Source: Streptomyces sp. NBC_01264 | GTDB lineage: Bacteria; Actinomycetota; Actinomycetes; Streptomycetales; Streptomycetaceae | Reading direction: 5' to 3' | Assembly: GCF_026340675.1 (NCBI RefSeq) | Contig: NZ_JAPEOX010000001.1 | Location: forward strand, 3,844,001-3,908,000 | Length of the DNA stretch: 64,000 bases | Shown: piece by piece, positions 43,353-52,924 of the stretch | Position numbering within the stretch: the stretch's first letter is position 1 | How the letters are laid out: every line of letters starts with the position of its first letter | Translations under genes and position numbers: made by a program | Notes under the pieces: generated by a model | What the model was told of the DNA's origin: nothing | Databases searched by the model: none | What the model saw: only the letters and a program-made list of their open reading frames with translations

Positions 43353-43398
43353 CGCGAAAGCCCCCGCTCTCCCGGAAGGGAGGGCGGGGGCTTTCGCG
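43353..43398. terminator. Terminator after nagE2
   Basis: 15-bp stem CGCGAAAGCCCCCGC / GCGGGGGCTTTCGCG with inner CTCCC/GGGAG pairing. It also serves the convergent MBL gene 23 bp away. Confidence 0.87.
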
Positions 43399-43420
43399 TA
43401 TCCGTGCGGAGGGCCTGGCC

Positions 43421-44173
43421 TCAGACCTCGTACACCGCGCCCGTGTACGCCAGCTCCACCGGGCCGTCGTAGACCGCGCGGGCATCGGCCAGGTTGCGTT
43501 CGGCGTCCGTCCACGGCGGGATGTGGGTCAGGACGAGCCGGCCGGCGCGGCCGGCGCGGGCGAACTCCCCGGCCTCGCGGCCGTTGAGGTGGAGGTCCGG
43601 GATGTCCTCCTTGCCGTGCGTGAAGGAGGCCTCGCACAGGAACAGGTCGGTGTCCTCGGTGAGCAGGCCCAGCTCGGGGCAGACCCCGGTGTCGCCGGAG
43701 TACGTCAGCGCGCGGCCGCCGTGCTCGACGCGGATCCCGTAGGACTCGACGGGGTGGCAGACCCTCTCGGTGCGGACCTGGAACGGGCCGATCTCGAAGG
43801 TGCCGGACTTCAGGGTCCGGAAGTCGAAGACCTCGCTCATGGAACGCTCGTCGGGGACGTCCTCGTAGGCGGTGGTCAGCCGCTTCTCGGTGCCCTCGGG
43901 GCCGTAGACGGGGATGGTGCCGCAGCGGCCGCCCTCGTGGCGGTAGAAGCGGGCGACGAAGTACGCGCACATGTCGATGCAGTGATCGGCGTGCAGGTGG
44001 CTGAGGAAGATCGCGTCGAGGTCGTAGAGCCCGATGTGGCGCTGGAGCTCGCCGAGGGAGCCGTTGCCCATGTCGAGGAGCAGCCGGAAGCCGTCGGCCT
44101 CGACGAGGTAGCTCGAGCAGGCCGATTCCGCGGACGGGAACGACCCGGAACAGCCGACGACGGTGAGCTTCAT
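43421..44173 (-). CDS. MBL-fold metallohydrolase (probable cyclic-nucleotide phosphodiesterase)
   Basis: 250 residues. Metallo-beta-lactamase motif HLHADH (59-64), SGDTG and LTHIPPW further on; no signal peptide. It resembles RNase Z-like/class II phosphodiesterases. The mycobacterial counterpart in the same gene order (Rv1339, next to rphA, rdgB and cysM) has been reported as a cAMP phosphodiesterase, so this is a plausible role. ATG start at 44173. Confidence 0.82.
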   Translation of the reverse strand: MKLTVVGCSGSFPSAESACSSYLVEADGFRLLLDMGNGSLGELQRHIGLYDLDAIFLSHLHADHCIDMCAYFVARFYRHEGGRCGTIPVYGPEGTEKRLTTAYEDVPDERSMSEVFDFRTLKSGTFEIGPFQVRTERVCHPVESYGIRVEHGGRALTYSGDTGVCPELGLLTEDTDLFLCEASFTHGKEDIPDLHLNGREAGEFARAGRAGRLVLTHIPPWTDAERNLADARAVYDGPVELAYTGAVYEV

Positions 44174-44378
44174 GGAGCGTGAACCTCCGTGGACGGTCCG
44201 TGGACGGAATGCGGGCCGTGCGTGGGTCGAGCGTAAGGCGCGAAACGTCCGGTCGCTCCTCCGCGGCAGGCCGTTGTGGGGCGAATCACCTGAGCTGTCA
44301 CCCGGGGGAGCGACAGGGCGGACGCGGGTTGCCGTGCGCTGCCGCGCCGGGGCCGCCGGGCGGGACTACGGTCGGTGT

Positions 44379-44813
44379 ATGGACACGTCCTGGTGGCCGG
44401 CGGTCGCTGCCGTGGTGGTCGTGATCCTGCTGGTGCTCCTCCCCCGGCGGGCGCGGTCGCCGCGGCGGGCCGCGGCGCCGCCGCACGGACCGGGACCGCT
44501 GCCGCGGCCGGTGGCCGGTGAGCTGTGGTCCCTGGAGGACGGGCGGCGCGTCCTGGTACTGGGCGTACGGGGCCACCGGGCGCGGATCGCGCGGATCACC
44601 GGGAAGTACGACGACCGGCGCGCCGGGGTGATCCCGCTGCCGCCGGGGGTGGTGGGGGCGCGGGGCGCGTTCCTGGAGGCGGACCGGGTGGTGGAGGTGT
44701 CGGTATGGGAGTTCGCGAGGGCGCGGCCGCTGGGGGTGGTGGATCCGGCGGTGTGGGACGAGGTGAAGGGACTCGGGGGGCCGGGGCCCGGGTGGCACCA
44801 GTCGTCCGGCTGA
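44379..44813 (+). CDS. Membrane-anchored PemK/MazF-like protein
   Basis: 144 residues. One N-terminal helix (WWPAVAAVVVVILLVLLP) and a Pro/Arg linker precede a PemK/MazF-like beta-barrel: VAGELWSLEDGRRVLVLGVRGHRARIARITGKYDDRRAGVIPLPPGVV. In related streptomycete proteins an acidic stretch with a KDRPCLV-type motif occupies the first loop; here that loop is shortened, losing typical RNase residues. No antitoxin gene is adjacent, so it is unlikely to be a working toxin-antitoxin pair. It overlaps the following DUF488 gene by 22 bp. Confidence 0.72.
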   Translation: MDTSWWPAVAAVVVVILLVLLPRRARSPRRAAAPPHGPGPLPRPVAGELWSLEDGRRVLVLGVRGHRARIARITGKYDDRRAGVIPLPPGVVGARGAFLEADRVVEVSVWEFARARPLGVVDPAVWDEVKGLGGPGPGWHQSSG

Positions 44814-45154
44814 AGCGGGTCTACGATCCCCCGGAGCCGGGGCTGGACGGGGTCCGGGTGCTCGTGGACCGGCTGTGGCCGCGGGGGCTGTCGAAGGAGG
44901 CGGCGGGGGTCGACGAGTGGGCGAAGGCGGTTGCCCCGTCGGGGGAGCTGCGGAAGTGGTTCCACGGGGGCGGGTCGGTGGCGGAGTTCCGTGAGCGGTA
45001 CGCGGTGGAGCTTCGCTCGGAGTCGGCCGGGGCGGAGCTGGGGCGGCTGCGAGCCCTTGCCGCGGCGGGGCCGGTCACGCTGCTGACTGCCGTCAAGGAT
45101 CCGGGGGCGAGCCACGCGGGGGTGCTGGCCGCACTGTTGACGGCCTGTTCTTGA
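44792..45154 (+). CDS. DUF488 family protein
   Basis: 120 residues. The DUF488 signature is clear: RVYDPPEPGLDGVRVLVDRLWPRGLSKE, EWAKAVAPSGELRKWF and LLTAVKDPGASHAGVL. The role of DUF488 is not established; some members are metal-associated. The GTG at 44792 lies inside the preceding gene, implying coupling. Its ribosome site is weak (GGGG). It stops just before an intergenic repeat element. Confidence 0.82.
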   Translation: MAPVVRLKRVYDPPEPGLDGVRVLVDRLWPRGLSKEAAGVDEWAKAVAPSGELRKWFHGGGSVAEFRERYAVELRSESAGAELGRLRALAAAGPVTLLTAVKDPGASHAGVLAALLTACS

Positions 45155-45200
45155 CGCGCCGCTCGCGCGGTGCGGCCCCTTGGGCGGGTGCGGGTGGGCC

Positions 45201-45305
45201 GGCCCTGCGGGGCGAAGTCCCCTACCCGCCCTTCCACCGTTCCCCGGGCTCCGCCCGGACCCGCGCCTCAAACGCCGGCGGGGCTGGAGGGGTCCCGGGG
45301 AACGG
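45201..45305. repeat. Dispersed intergenic repeat, copy 1
   Basis: Shares about 86 bp, with few differences, with 51633-51718: CCTGCGGGGC, CCTACCCGCCCTTCCACCG, TTCCCCGGGCTCCGCCC and CCTCAAACGCCGG are common to both. Here CCGTTCCCCGGG also pairs perfectly with CCCGGGGAACGG at its end, giving a 12-bp stem. A mobile-looking Streptomyces intergenic element, perhaps a transcription attenuator. It fills most of the 209-bp gap before cysM. Confidence 0.75.
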
Positions 45306-45363
45306 GCGAAGGGTGGGGCGGCGCGGGGCGGGGCCGGATCGTGTCGGCTTCGCCGCCCGGGGG

Positions 45364-46689
<1,326 letters not shown>

Positions 46690-46797
46690 TCAGGCGGCTG
46701 TACAGATGGCGCTGGCGAGGCGGCACAGGTCGACGTGCAGCCGCGCCACAAGCAGCAGCCTGCCGGGCGTCTCGATGCTCACGTCGTGGGAAACCAT
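46690..46797 (-). CDS. Cysteine leader peptide upstream of cysO
   Basis: A 35-residue ORF beginning MVSHDVSIETPGR and ending LASAICTAA, with the R-L-H-V-D-L-C-R-L-A-S-A-I-C pattern seen in streptomycete leader peptides ahead of sulfur-assimilation genes. It has two Cys codons near the end. The ATG at 46797 has a weak ribosome site. Not a mature protein: it probably senses charged tRNA-Cys during translation and controls the downstream cysO-cysM message through the hairpin. Confidence 0.78.
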   Translation of the reverse strand: MVSHDVSIETPGRLLLVARLHVDLCRLASAICTAA

Positions 46798-46896
46798 GCG
46801 GTCATGTTAACGATTCCCGACCCCTGGTTTGGAGTGTGATTCCGCATCGTGGACGGAAGTTTCTCGCATACTGAGAAGTAGCCCTCCGCCGCGGTC

Positions 46897-47319
46897 TCAG
46901 TAGGCCGCTACGACCTGCACTTCTTCCTCGGTGATCACGCCTTCGACGATCCGGTACGACCGGAACTGGAACTCCCCGAGGGCGTCCTTGTCGGCCGTGG
47001 AGACCAGCACGTAGTGCGCGCCGGGCTCGTTCGCGTACGTGACGTCCGTGCGCGAGGGGTAGGCCTCGGTGGCGGTGTGCGAGTGGTAGACGATGACGGG
47101 CTCCTCGTCCCGGTCGTCCAGCTCGCGGTAGAGCTTGAGCAGGTCCTTGGAGTCGAACTCGTAGAACGTGGGCGACCGGGCCGCGTTCAGCATCGGTACG
47201 AACCGCTCCGGGCGGTCCGTACCGGCCGGGCCGGCCACCACGCCGCAGGCCTCGTCGGGGTGGTCCTGGCGGGCGTGCGCGACGATGCGGTCGTACAGGT
47301 CCTGGGTGATGGTCAGCAT
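46897..47319 (-). CDS. mec: JAMM/MPN+ metallopeptidase Mec (M67 family)
   Basis: 140 residues. JAMM catalytic set: E23 (DEACG), H80 and H82 (YHSHT), S90 and D93 (PSRTD). Releases cysteine from the CysO-cysteine adduct and, here, could remove the CysO C-terminal SK. The ATG at 47319 is the first in-frame start after the terminator. It precedes the leader peptide and cysO-cysM on the same strand, so the sulfur genes are together even if separately promoted. Confidence 0.9.
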   Translation of the reverse strand: MLTITQDLYDRIVAHARQDHPDEACGVVAGPAGTDRPERFVPMLNAARSPTFYEFDSKDLLKLYRELDDRDEEPVIVYHSHTATEAYPSRTDVTYANEPGAHYVLVSTADKDALGEFQFRSYRIVEGVITEEEVQVVAAY

Positions 47320-47339
47320 GAGCGACAGGATAAGCAGAC

Positions 47340-47376
47340 GGGCCCTCCCGTACCGAGGACTGGTACGGGAGGGCCC
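47340..47376 (-). terminator. Terminator upstream of mec
   Basis: 14-bp perfect stem GGCCCTCCCGTACC / GGTACGGGAGGGCC, loop GAGGACT, between the amino-acid permease and mec on the same strand. Confidence 0.85.
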
Positions 47377-47516
47377 GGATGGTGGACACGGCACCTTGCG
47401 GACAAGGGATCGTGCCCGGAATGCCGCGCGGTTCCCGGCCGTGACAGGCGGCCGGGACCCGCGGTTCGCGGAGGCCTTACGAGGCCCTGTCAGGCCCTGC
47501 CAGGCCCTGGGTGTGG

Positions 47517-48938
47517 CTACGAGGCCTTGGTGAAGGCGGCGCCGCGCGGGTCGCGGGACTTCATCACCTGGTAGGAGACGCCCAGCAGCAGGCCCCACAG
47601 CGGGGCGCAGTAGAGCGAGACCCGGGCGTCCTTGTCGATGCCCATCATCACGATGACCATGCCGATGAAGGCCAGGGCGAAGTAGCTCGTGAAGGGGGCG
47701 CCGGGGGCGCGGAACGGGGACTTGGGGAGGTCGCCGCGGTCGGAGGCGGCCCGGTAGCGGATCTGGCAGACCAGGATCATGATCCAGGCCCACATGCCGG
47801 AGATGGTGGCGAAGGCGACGGTGTAGTTGAAGGCCTTGCCGGGGGCGACGTAGTTGATCCAGACGCCCACCAGCATCAGCGCGGCCGAGAAGGTGGTGCC
47901 GACCAGCGGGGTGCCGCTCTTGGTGAGCTTGGTGAAGAACTTCGGGCCCTGGCCGTTGAGGGCGAGGTCGCGCAGCATGCGGCCGGTGGAGTACATGCCC
48001 GAGTTGCAGGAGGACAGGGCCGCGGTCAGGACGACGAAGTTGACGATCGCGGCGCCGACGCCGAGGCCCATCTTCTCGAAGGCGGCGACGAAGGGGCTGA
48101 CGCCGGGCTGGAACTCGTGCCACGGGACGACCGACAGGATCATGATGAGCGCGCCGACGTAGAAGACGGCGATGCGCCAGGGCACGGTGTTGATGGCCTT
48201 GGGCAGGGTCTTCTCGGGGTCCTTGGACTCGCCGGCGGTGACGCCGACCAGTTCGACGGCGAGGAAGGCGAACATCACGATCTGCAGGGTCATCAGCGTG
48301 CCGCCGAGGCCCTTGGGGAAGAAGCCGCCGTCGTTCCACAGGTTGGAGACGGTGGCGGTGTCCGCGGCGTCGGAGAAGCCGACGGTGAGGATGCCGGCGC
48401 AGATCAGGATCATGCCGACGATGGCGGTGACCTTGACCATGGAGAACCAGAACTCCAGCTCGCCGAAGAGCTTCACGGAGATCAGGTTGGCGCCGTAGAG
48501 GATGACGGTGAAGATCAGCGCGTACGCCCATTGCGGGAAGCTGTCATGGGTCCAGTACGACATGTACTGCGCCGCGGCGGTGACTTCGGTGATGCCGGTG
48601 ACCACCCAGAAGAGCCAGTAGGTCCAGCCGGTCACGTACCCCCAGAAGGGGCCGAGGAATTCCCGGGCGTAGTCCGAGAAGGAGCCGGACACCGGGCGGT
48701 ACATGAGGAGTTCGCCCAGGGCCCGCATGATGAAGAAGATGACCAGGCCCGCGATGGCGTAGGCCAGGATCAGGCTGGGGCCGGCCTTGGAGATGGCCTT
48801 GCCGGCGCCCAGGAAGAGGCCGGTGCCGATAGCGCCGCCGATCGCGATCATCTGGATCTGGCGGGCTCCGAGTGCGCGGTGGTAGCCGTCGCCCTCGCCT
48901 GTGTCGTGCTGCTGCTCGTCGACCTGTACGGAGGTCAT
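47517..48938 (-). CDS. Amino-acid permease (APC superfamily, AAT type)
   Basis: 473 residues, 12 helices. The AAT-family N-terminus RALGARQIQMIAIGGAIGTGLFLGAGKAI is diagnostic; APLWGLLLGVSYQVMK closes the last helix. Proton-coupled amino-acid import; close relatives carry GABA, D-Ser/Ala/Gly, Asn or Pro, so the substrate is not assigned. The ATG at 48938 follows GGAGAAAGG. Single gene with a long upstream region. Confidence 0.88.
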   Translation of the reverse strand: MTSVQVDEQQHDTGEGDGYHRALGARQIQMIAIGGAIGTGLFLGAGKAISKAGPSLILAYAIAGLVIFFIMRALGELLMYRPVSGSFSDYAREFLGPFWGYVTGWTYWLFWVVTGITEVTAAAQYMSYWTHDSFPQWAYALIFTVILYGANLISVKLFGELEFWFSMVKVTAIVGMILICAGILTVGFSDAADTATVSNLWNDGGFFPKGLGGTLMTLQIVMFAFLAVELVGVTAGESKDPEKTLPKAINTVPWRIAVFYVGALIMILSVVPWHEFQPGVSPFVAAFEKMGLGVGAAIVNFVVLTAALSSCNSGMYSTGRMLRDLALNGQGPKFFTKLTKSGTPLVGTTFSAALMLVGVWINYVAPGKAFNYTVAFATISGMWAWIMILVCQIRYRAASDRGDLPKSPFRAPGAPFTSYFALAFIGMVIVMMGIDKDARVSLYCAPLWGLLLGVSYQVMKSRDPRGAAFTKAS

Positions 48939-49273
48939 GTCTTGGTGCGCCTTTCTCCACGCCGACCCGCGCCATGACTGGCAGCGGATCGGGTCCTCGA
49001 TCCCCCCGGATACGGATGGAGTTGCACGCCGGCGGTCAGCCGGTTCAAGCAGGCCGGGGGACATGGGTGGCGCCCCGTCGGCGGTCGTGAAGATTTATCA
49101 CGTGCTTACCGGTGCAGGAGGGAGGAAAGTGTGACGCAGGGCGCAAAAAAATCAGGACAAAGGTCCTGAAACAGATCAGGTCACCACATCGTGGTGACCT
49201 GATCGTTATCCGGATTTGAGCGTCCGCTGAGCGAACGAATGAGTGGTTTGAGGCCCCTCTGAGGACGGCTGGG
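48939..49273. other. 335-bp intergenic region upstream of amino-acid permease
   Basis: No gene seen. It holds the promoter of the permease. Near its right end is an AT-richer patch (GCGCAAAAAAATCAGG) with two hairpins, AGGAC-AAAG-GTCCT and a longer one at 49174-49204. Confidence 0.5.
49174..49204. terminator. Palindromic hairpin GATCAGGTCACCAC / GTGGTGACCTGATC
   Basis: Perfect 14-bp stem with loop ATC, some 70 bp after the DUF2017 stop. Best read as the terminator of the clpS-DUF2017 operon. Its high symmetry could also make it an operator for the permease. Confidence 0.7.
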
Positions 49274-49888
49274 TCAGAGGGTGTCGGTGAGCGTCTCGAT
49301 CAAGGTCTCCTGAAGACCGCCGAGCCAGAGGTACGCCATCACCATCGGCTTGCGCGGATCGTCGTCCGGCAGCCGGAAGAGCACGGCGCTCTCGTCGTCC
49401 TCCGTGATGTCGAGGCGGGCCGCGATGGTGAGCCGCAGGTCGTTCAGGGCGCCCAGCCAGCGCAGCCGCAGCTCCCCGTCGACCTCCAGGACGGCCGCGC
49501 CGTCCCCCTCGGGGCTCAGCCCGTCCAGGCTCCGTACGACGGCCAGCGCGTCCTCCCGCTTGCGGGAGCGCAGGTCGTTCTCGGTGAAGCGGCGGAACTC
49601 GGCCGAGTGGGCACGCAGCTCCTCCGTGTCGGCGTTCGCCGGGGTCTCCGGGCCGCCGTAGGCGTCGGGGAAGAGCCGGGCCAGGGCCGGGTCGGACGGG
49701 GGTTCGGTGGGGCCGTCGGAGGCGGCGAAGAGCGCGGCCAGCGGGTCGGCGTCCGGCTCGGGCTCCGGTTCGCCGGGACCGATGAGCTCCAGCAGCTGCA
49801 CCGCCAGGGAACGCAGGATCGAGATCTCGATCTCGTCCAGTGCGATGGCCGCCCCGCCGGCCTTCAGGGGCTCGAAGACGCCGCCCAT
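49274..49888 (-). CDS. DUF2017 protein (ClpS-linked)
   Basis: 204 residues, helical. It shows EIEISILRSLAVQLLELIGPGE, a Pro/Asp-rich insert and EFRRFTENDLRSRKREDALAVVRSL. DUF2017 genes follow clpS throughout actinobacteria, as here with a one-base TGATG overlap. A role in protein quality control is inferred from that linkage only. Confidence 0.85.
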   Translation of the reverse strand: MGGVFEPLKAGGAAIALDEIEISILRSLAVQLLELIGPGEPEPEPDADPLAALFAASDGPTEPPSDPALARLFPDAYGGPETPANADTEELRAHSAEFRRFTENDLRSRKREDALAVVRSLDGLSPEGDGAAVLEVDGELRLRWLGALNDLRLTIAARLDITEDDESAVLFRLPDDDPRKPMVMAYLWLGGLQETLIETLTDTL

Positions 49889-50202
49889 CAGTTGCGGTCC
49901 TGGGACATGGTCGCCCAGAGGCCGTAGCCGTGCATGGCCTGCACGTCCCGTTCCATCTCCTCGCGGCTGCCGCTGGAGACGACCGCCCGACCCTTGTGGT
50001 GGACGTCCATCATCAGCTTGTTCGCCTTGTCCTTGGAGTAGCCGAAGTACGCCTGGAACACGTACGTCACGTAGCTCATGAGGTTGACCGGGTCGTTGTG
50101 CACCAGGGTCACCCACGGGACGTCGGGTTCGGGGACCGCGAAGGTCTCTTCGGCCGATTCGGTGCGTTCGATCTCAATGGGAGCAACACTCACTTGTCCC
50201 AT
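49888..50202 (-). CDS. clpS: ATP-dependent Clp protease adaptor ClpS
   Basis: 104 residues. The ClpS core is [50 protein letters not shown], including the HNDPVN loop and the VHHKGRA N-degron pocket. It delivers N-end-rule substrates to ClpA/ClpC. ATG 50202 or GTG three codons in (VSVAPIE) are both possible starts. Divergent from pncB over a palindrome. Confidence 0.92.
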   Translation of the reverse strand: MGQVSVAPIEIERTESAEETFAVPEPDVPWVTLVHNDPVNLMSYVTYVFQAYFGYSKDKANKLMMDVHHKGRAVVSSGSREEMERDVQAMHGYGLWATMSQDRN

Positions 50203-50241
50203 GCTGCCACTGACGGGGGCCCGTCGCACAAACGGGCCCCT

Positions 50242-50266
50242 ACATCTCGTCACTTTGACGAGATGT
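50242..50266. promoter_or_regulatory. Perfect inverted repeat between clpS and pncB
   Basis: ACATCTCGTCA-CTT-TGACGAGATGT, 11-bp arms, 17 bp before the pncB ATG. Too close to the start to be a terminator; fits a repressor operator controlling NAD salvage, clpS or both. The cognate regulator is not visible in the window. Confidence 0.6.
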
Positions 50267-50283
50267 GCGCTAGCATCCGTCGC

Positions 50284-51612
50284 ATGAACCCTGCGGACCT
50301 GGGCCTGCCGGTGGACGTGCCGTCGACAGCGCTCTTCACGGACCATTACGAGCTCACGATGCTGCAGGCCGCGCTGGCCAACGGCACGGCCGACCGCCGC
50401 TCGGTCTTCGAGGTGTTCACCCGCAGGCTCCCCGAGGGGCGCCGCTACGGAGTGATCGCGGGGACCGGCCGGGTGCTCGACGCGGTGGAGAACTTCCGCT
50501 TCGACGGCGCCGTACTGGAGTTCCTGCGCGAGCGGAACGTCATCGATGCCCGCACCCTCGACTGGCTCGCCTCGTACCGCTTCTCCGGCGACATCTGGGG
50601 CTACCCGGAGGGCGAGGTCTACTTCCCCGGCTCCCCGGTCCTGCGCGTCGAGGGCAGCTTCGCCGAGTGCGTGCTGCTGGAGACCGTGATCCTGTCGATC
50701 CTCAACCACGACTCCGCGATCGCCGCGGCCGCCTCCCGGATGTCCTCGGCCGCCGGCGGCCGGCCGCTCATCGAGATGGGCGCCCGGCGCACGCACGAGC
50801 TGGCGGCCGTCGCCTCGGCGCGCGCCGCGTACGTCGGCGGTTTCACCTCCACCTCGGACCTGGCGGCCGGCTTCCGGTACGGGATCCCGACGGTCGGCAC
50901 CAGCGCCCACGCCTTCACCCTGCTGCACGACAGCGAGCGGGACGCCTTCACCGCCCAGGTCGCCTCGCTGGGCAGCGGCACCACGCTGCTGGTGGACACC
51001 TACGACGTGGCGGAGGCGGTCCGCACGGCCGTGGAGGTCGCCGGGACGGGCCTGGGCGCCGTCCGCATCGACTCCGGGGACCTGCTGCTGGTCGCGCACC
51101 GGGTGCGGCAGCAGCTCGACGAGCTGGGGGCCACGGAGACCAAGATCGTGGTGACCTCGGACCTGGACGAGTACGCGATCGCCTCTCTGGCGGCCGCTCC
51201 GGTGGACGCGTACGGGGTCGGCACCCAGCTGGTGACGGGCAGCGGGCACCCGACGTGCTCGATGGTCTACAAGCTGGTGGCGCGGGCCACCTCGGCCGAT
51301 CCGAAGGCGCCGCTGGTGTCGGTGGCGAAGAAGTCCTCGGGCGGCAAGACCTCCGTCGGGGGGCGCAAGTGGGCGGCCCGCCGGGCCGACGCCGAGGGGA
51401 TCGCGGAGGCGGAGGTCCTGGGAACCGGGCCGGTGCCGGCCGCGCTGGCCGACAGGCAGCTCCTCGTGGAGCTGGTCAAGGGCGGTGAGGTCGTGGCCCG
51501 CGAGTCCCTGGAGGCCGCCCGGGACCGCCACCGCGAGTCCCTGGCGGGCCTGCCGCTCTCCGCGACGCAGCTCTCGCGCGGCGAGGCCGTGATCCCGACC
51601 GAGTACGCGTAG
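50284..51612 (+). CDS. pncB: Nicotinate phosphoribosyltransferase
   Basis: 442 residues, NAPRTase. Nicotinate plus PRPP (with ATP) gives nicotinate mononucleotide. Motifs: [47 protein letters not shown] and VRIDSGDL. The ATG at 50284 lies just after the inverted repeat; the leader is very short. Together with the nicotinamidase downstream it converts nicotinamide into NAD precursor. Confidence 0.94.
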   Translation: MNPADLGLPVDVPSTALFTDHYELTMLQAALANGTADRRSVFEVFTRRLPEGRRYGVIAGTGRVLDAVENFRFDGAVLEFLRERNVIDARTLDWLASYRFSGDIWGYPEGEVYFPGSPVLRVEGSFAECVLLETVILSILNHDSAIAAAASRMSSAAGGRPLIEMGARRTHELAAVASARAAYVGGFTSTSDLAAGFRYGIPTVGTSAHAFTLLHDSERDAFTAQVASLGSGTTLLVDTYDVAEAVRTAVEVAGTGLGAVRIDSGDLLLVAHRVRQQLDELGATETKIVVTSDLDEYAIASLAAAPVDAYGVGTQLVTGSGHPTCSMVYKLVARATSADPKAPLVSVAKKSSGGKTSVGGRKWAARRADAEGIAEAEVLGTGPVPAALADRQLLVELVKGGEVVARESLEAARDRHRESLAGLPLSATQLSRGEAVIPTEYA

Positions 51613-51632
51613 CTCCGGGGGCGGGGCGGGGC

Positions 51633-51718
51633 GGCCCTGCGGGGCTGTCCCCTACCCGCCCTTCCACCGTTCCCCGGGCTCCGCCCAGACCCGGTCCTCA
51701 AACGCCGGGCGGGCTGGA
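51633..51718. repeat. Dispersed intergenic repeat, copy 2
   Basis: Same element and orientation as 45201-45288, with small indels. It is followed by GC hairpins (GCGCGGGC...GCCCGCGC and CTGGGGC-GGA-GCCCCAG) that may terminate pncB. It fills the 243-bp gap between pncB and pncA. Confidence 0.75.
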
Positions 51719-51855
51719 TTCGGCGCGGGCTCAGAGCGCCCGCGCGGGGTCTGGGGCGGAGCCCCAGTTTCGGGAAGGGGCGGGGTGGGGGAAAGGCCCC
51801 GCAGGGCCCACGCCGCCGCACCAGAACCACACCACCCAACCGAAGGGCACCGGAC

Positions 51856-52464
51856 ATGCACCGCGCACTGATCGTCGTCGACGTACAGAACGACTTCTGC
51901 GAGGGCGGCAGCCTCGCGGTCACCGGCGGAGCCGACATCGCCGCCGCCATCACCGAGCTCATCGGCCAGGCCACCGCCGGGTACCGGCACGTCGTGGCCA
52001 CCCGCGACCACCACATCGACCCCGGGTCCCACTTCGCGCACCCCCCGGCCCAGCCGGACTACGAGACCTCCTGGCCGGTGCACTGCGTCGCCGGGACCGA
52101 GGGCGTGGGCTTCCACCCGAACTTCGCGCCCGCCGTCGCCTCGGGGGCCGTGGCCGCCGTCTTCGACAAGGGGGCGTATGAGGCCGCGTACAGCGGTTTC
52201 GAGGGCGCGGACGAGAACGGCCGCGGGCTCACGGAGTGGCTGCGCGACCGGCAGGTCACCGAGGTCGACGTGGTCGGCATCGCCACCGACCACTGCGTCA
52301 AGGCCACCGCCCTGGACGCGGTCCGCGCGGGGTTCCGCACCCACGTGCTGCTCGACCTGACGGCCGGCGTGGCCCCGCACACCACGGCCCGCGCGCTGGC
52401 CGAGCTGCGGGAGGCCGGGGTGGAGCTGAGCGGGACCCCCGTGGTCACCCCAGCAGGGCCCTGA
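51856..52464 (+). CDS. pncA: Nicotinamidase
   Basis: 202 residues, isochorismatase-like hydrolase converting nicotinamide to nicotinate. Catalytic triad D9 (IVVDVQNDF), K105 (FDKGAYE) and C147 (ATDHCVKA). Metal site D51/H53 in RDHHIDPGSHF. Follows pncB, its pathway partner. The 3' end overlaps the convergent gene by 20 bp. Confidence 0.94.
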   Translation: MHRALIVVDVQNDFCEGGSLAVTGGADIAAAITELIGQATAGYRHVVATRDHHIDPGSHFAHPPAQPDYETSWPVHCVAGTEGVGFHPNFAPAVASGAVAAVFDKGAYEAAYSGFEGADENGRGLTEWLRDRQVTEVDVVGIATDHCVKATALDAVRAGFRTHVLLDLTAGVAPHTTARALAELREAGVELSGTPVVTPAGP

Positions 52465-52813
52465 TCGGGTGCCACAGCTCCGCCGCCCGGTCCGGGGCGG
52501 AGCGCCAGAGCAGGCCGTCGGGGTGGTGCAGGACGGCGGTGATCTCGTCCGGGGTGGGCGGCTGCGCGTTCCCGCGCAGGTAGACGGCGCGCAGTCCGAG
52601 GTTCCGCAGCCTGGTCAGGGCGCGGGCCCGGTTCACCGCGTGCACCAGCACGCGGACATTTCCACCTTCGACGGCGCCTGCGATGCCGCCCTTGATCCCG
52701 CCTGTGATGCCGCCCGCGATCCCGCCCGCGACGGCACCGCAGGGCGGTCTGGGCAGCGTGAGCGCGACGACCACGCTGCCGCCTGGCAATCGGACGAAAC
52801 CTCCACCGGGCAT
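52445..52813 (-). CDS. Conserved actinobacterial protein of unknown function
   Basis: 122 residues. The ATG at 52813 has GGGGGAGA upstream. A conserved-looking frame (GGGFVRLPGGSVVVALTLPRPP ... VRVLVHAVNRARALTRLRNLGLRAVYLRGNAQPPTPDE) is interrupted by a Gly/Ile repeat (GGIAGGITGGIKGGIAGAVEGG) that looks like an in-frame insertion. No known domain. Overlaps the end of pncA on the other strand. Confidence 0.68.
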   Translation of the reverse strand: MPGGGFVRLPGGSVVVALTLPRPPCGAVAGGIAGGITGGIKGGIAGAVEGGNVRVLVHAVNRARALTRLRNLGLRAVYLRGNAQPPTPDEITAVLHHPDGLLWRSAPDRAAELWHPIRALLG

Positions 52814-52865
52814 GTCTTCATCTCCCCCGTCAATAAGAAACTCAGCCCACGCATCTAAACGCGAA

Positions 52866-52895
52866 CGGCCGCCGCCCGCTAGAGGGCGACGGCCG
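52866..52895 (-). terminator. Terminator after the M6 protease
   Basis: 12-bp stem with one mismatch (CGGCCGCCGCCC / GGGCGACGGCCG), loop GCTAGA, 30 bp beyond the protease stop. Confidence 0.75.
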
Positions 52896-52924
52896 ATCAT
52901 GCTTTGACCTGCGGTTTTACCGAA

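Noticed and set aside
44379..45154. A toxin-antitoxin pair (PemK-like plus DUF488)
   Set aside because: DUF488 is not an antitoxin family, and the PemK-like protein lacks the usual loop and precedes rather than follows its supposed partner.
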